A stretch of DNA of 6,890 bases, taken from NCBI GenBank assembly GCA_002402315.1, contig DHFP01000103.1:1-6890 (forward strand), in the 5' to 3' direction. Below are positions 5,448 through 6,890 of the stretch, one piece after another. Position 1 is the stretch's first letter; every line of letters begins with the position of its first letter. The position numbers and the translations under genes are program-made. This stretch comes from Clostridiales bacterium UBA4821 (GTDB lineage Bacteria; Bacillota; Clostridia; Acetivibrionales; UBA4821). The notes beneath the pieces were generated by a model, which ran no database searches, was not told the origin of the DNA, and saw nothing but the letters and a program-made list of their open reading frames with translations.

Positions 5448-6686
5448 ATGAAAAAGAGAGTAGTTATTACAGGAACAGGTGCTGTTACTCCAATTGGAAT
5501 TGGGACTGAAAATTTTTGGAACGCCGTTAAAGAAGGAAGATGCGGTGTCGACATCATTAGCAGATATGATTTTTCAAATTATTCAACCCAAGTTGGTGCT
5601 GAAGTAAGAGATTTCGAGCCTGAGCAGTATATTGAAAAAAAAGAAGCCAAGAGGATGGACAGATATACACAGTTTGCAGTTGCAGCAACCAAAATGGCTG
5701 TTGAAGATTCCGGGCTGGATTTAAATACCGTAAATAAAGAAAGAATGGGTGTAATTCTTGGGTCAGGTATAGGCGGAATAGAGACATTTGAAGACCAACA
5801 TACAACCTTGATCAACAAGGGGCCGGAGAGGGTAAGTCCATTCTTCATACCCATGATGATAGCAAATATGGCCGCAGGTCAAATATCAATTTTGACTGGT
5901 GCCAAGGGTGTAAATGAAACTGTTGTTACTGCTTGTGCTTCAGGTACCAATGCAATTGGTGATGCTTTCAAGTATATTCAAAGAGGAGATGCAGACATAA
6001 TCATAACAGGTGGTACTGAAGCCCCAATAACTCCGCTGTCATTTGCAGGATTCTGTTCCTTGAAGGCTGTGTCCAGGAGAAATGATGATCCAAAGACTGC
6101 AAGCAGGCCGTTTGATGCAGAAAGAGATGGCTTTGTTATGGGTGAGGGCTCGGGGATTCTTATACTGGAAGAGTATGAGCATGCTGTAAAAAGAGGAGCA
6201 AATATAATTGCGGAAATTGTGGGATATGGTGCTACCTCAGATGCATATCATATAACTGCTCCGGCTCCGGAAGGTGAAGGTGGAGCTAGCGCCATGGCAA
6301 TGGCTGTAAAGGACGCAGGTATAAGTCCTGAAGAGGTAGGATATATTAATGCTCATGGCACATCTACCCCGATGAATGACAAGCTTGAAACTGAGGCTGT
6401 CAAGACAGTATTCGGAGCCCATGCTGCAAAGCTGGCAATAAGTTCAACCAAGTCAATGACCGGACATCTGTTGGGAGCGGCAGGAGCTATAGAAGCCATT
6501 ATCACTGCGTATGCGCTAAAAGAAGGATTCTTACCGGCAACAATAAATTACACAAATCCTGATCCGGAATGTGATTTGGACTATGTACCGAATAAGGGTA
6601 GAAATGCTGACATTAAATATGCTATTTCAAATTCATTTGGGTTTGGCGGACAGAATGCAACCATTGCATTAAAGAAGTACGAATAA
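5448..6686 (+). CDS. fabF: 3-oxoacyl-ACP synthase II (FabF)
   Basis: FabF elongates acyl-ACP by condensing it with malonyl-ACP, releasing CO2. The 412 residues equal the length of the Escherichia coli enzyme, and the catalytic residues fall at the same numbers: Cys163 in VVTACASGTNAIG, His303 in NAHGTSTPMND and His340 in KSMTGHLLGAAG, with Lys335 in SSTKSMTGH. The N-terminus MKKRVVITGTGAVTPIG and the C-terminal NSFGFGGQNATIAL are typical. The ATG has the SD AAAAGGGGG 7 nt upstream. The gene is set apart from acpP by an intrinsic terminator and is itself followed by a strong terminator, so it is the last gene of the operon. A FabB-type enzyme is less likely given the length and Firmicute context. 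Confidence 0.96.
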   Translation: MKKRVVITGTGAVTPIGIGTENFWNAVKEGRCGVDIISRYDFSNYSTQVGAEVRDFEPEQYIEKKEAKRMDRYTQFAVAATKMAVEDSGLDLNTVNKERMGVILGSGIGGIETFEDQHTTLINKGPERVSPFFIPMMIANMAAGQISILTGAKGVNETVVTACASGTNAIGDAFKYIQRGDADIIITGGTEAPITPLSFAGFCSLKAVSRRNDDPKTASRPFDAERDGFVMGEGSGILILEEYEHAVKRGANIIAEIVGYGATSDAYHITAPAPEGEGGASAMAMAVKDAGISPEEVGYINAHGTSTPMNDKLETEAVKTVFGAHAAKLAISSTKSMTGHLLGAAGAIEAIITAYALKEGFLPATINYTNPDPECDLDYVPNKGRNADIKYAISNSFGFGGQNATIALKKYE

Positions 6687-6728
6687 TCATTGAATTACTA
6701 ATAGTTTTATTAATCATATTATTTTTTT

Positions 6729-6768
6729 AAAAATACGGGTTGGAATATTCCGATACCCGTATTTTTTT
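6729..6768 (+). terminator. Operon terminator after fabF
   Basis: AAAAATACGGGT (6729-6740) and ACCCGTATTTTT (6755-6766) form a perfect 12-bp stem, and seven T (6762-6768) run out of it. The loop holds a smaller palindrome, GGAATATTCC (6742-6751), which may add a short inner helix. The A/T flanks are nearly symmetric, so some termination of minus-strand transcripts is also possible. It closes the FASII operon 42 bases after the fabF stop. Confidence 0.9.
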
Positions 6769-6820
6769 ATGAATGATTCCGCTTCAAAAACCCTAGATTA
6801 CTTGGCGTAATCATTTAACG

Positions 6821-6884
6821 AAAACGAAACGAAGCTAAAAATAAGCTAAAAATAGTGCGAAAACAGTTGCAAATAAGCGTAAAA
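6821..6884. repeat. Helically phased A-tracts (predicted curved DNA)
   Basis: Seven A-tracts of 3-5 bases occur here. From the second onward their centres lie near 6828, 6839, 6850, 6861.5, 6872 and 6882.5, that is, every 10.5 to 11.5 bp. Two copies of AAGCTAAAAAT stand in perfect tandem (6832-6842 and 6843-6853), followed by degenerate units such as AAGCGTAAAAT. A-tracts in step with the helix bend DNA. The period is not a multiple of three and no gene is seen here. It runs to the window edge and may belong to the upstream region of the next gene. Confidence 0.6.
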
Positions 6885-6890
6885 TAGAGT

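Noticed and set aside
6821..6890. CRISPR-like or coding repeat at the right edge
   Set aside because: Units are about 11 bp and degenerate, with no spacers, and the period does not keep a reading frame.

Overview
This window carries a type II fatty-acid synthesis (FASII) operon of a low-GC Gram-positive bacterium, with the ribosomal protein gene rpsT in divergent orientation at the left edge. Several things point to the Clostridia: A/T-rich intergenic DNA, strong purine-rich Shine-Dalgarno (SD) sequences, frequent TTG starts, a FapR repressor gene heading the operon, and the order fapR-plsX-fabH-fabD-fabG-acpP-fabF. A species cannot be named from the sequence alone.

Layout. rpsT (minus strand, TTG start) ends in a terminator hairpin at the left edge. 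A 276-bp A/T-rich divergent intergenic region follows. It holds a possible rpsT promoter with a palindrome in its spacer, and a clear fapR promoter with a FapR-type operator just downstream of the expected transcription start. The plus-strand operon then reads: fapR (malonyl-CoA-responsive repressor), plsX (acyl-ACP:phosphate acyltransferase), fabH (initiating ketoacyl-ACP synthase), a 127-bp gap filled by an inverted-repeat element, fabD (malonyl-CoA:ACP transacylase), fabG (ketoacyl-ACP reductase), acpP (acyl carrier protein), an intrinsic terminator, and fabF (elongating ketoacyl-ACP synthase). A strong terminator closes fabF. The last 70 bases carry A-tracts in phase with the DNA helix and run off the right edge.

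How the genes work together. FabD loads malonyl groups onto AcpP. FabH condenses an acyl-CoA primer with malonyl-ACP, FabG reduces the ketoacyl-ACP, and FabF extends the chain. PlsX sends finished acyl chains to phospholipid synthesis as acyl-phosphate. FapR should sense the malonyl-CoA pool and repress its own operon through the operator at 580-596. The dehydratase (FabZ), the enoyl reductase (FabK/FabI) and acetyl-CoA carboxylase are not in this window and must be encoded elsewhere.

No previously undescribed multi-gene system is visible; the genes are standard. The points that merit a second look are: the inverted-repeat element in the slot where related operons carry fabK; a Glu in FapR at the hotdog-thioesterase catalytic position; the terminator between acpP and fabF; the palindrome over the possible rpsT promoter; the hairpin before plsX; and the phased A-tracts at the right edge.
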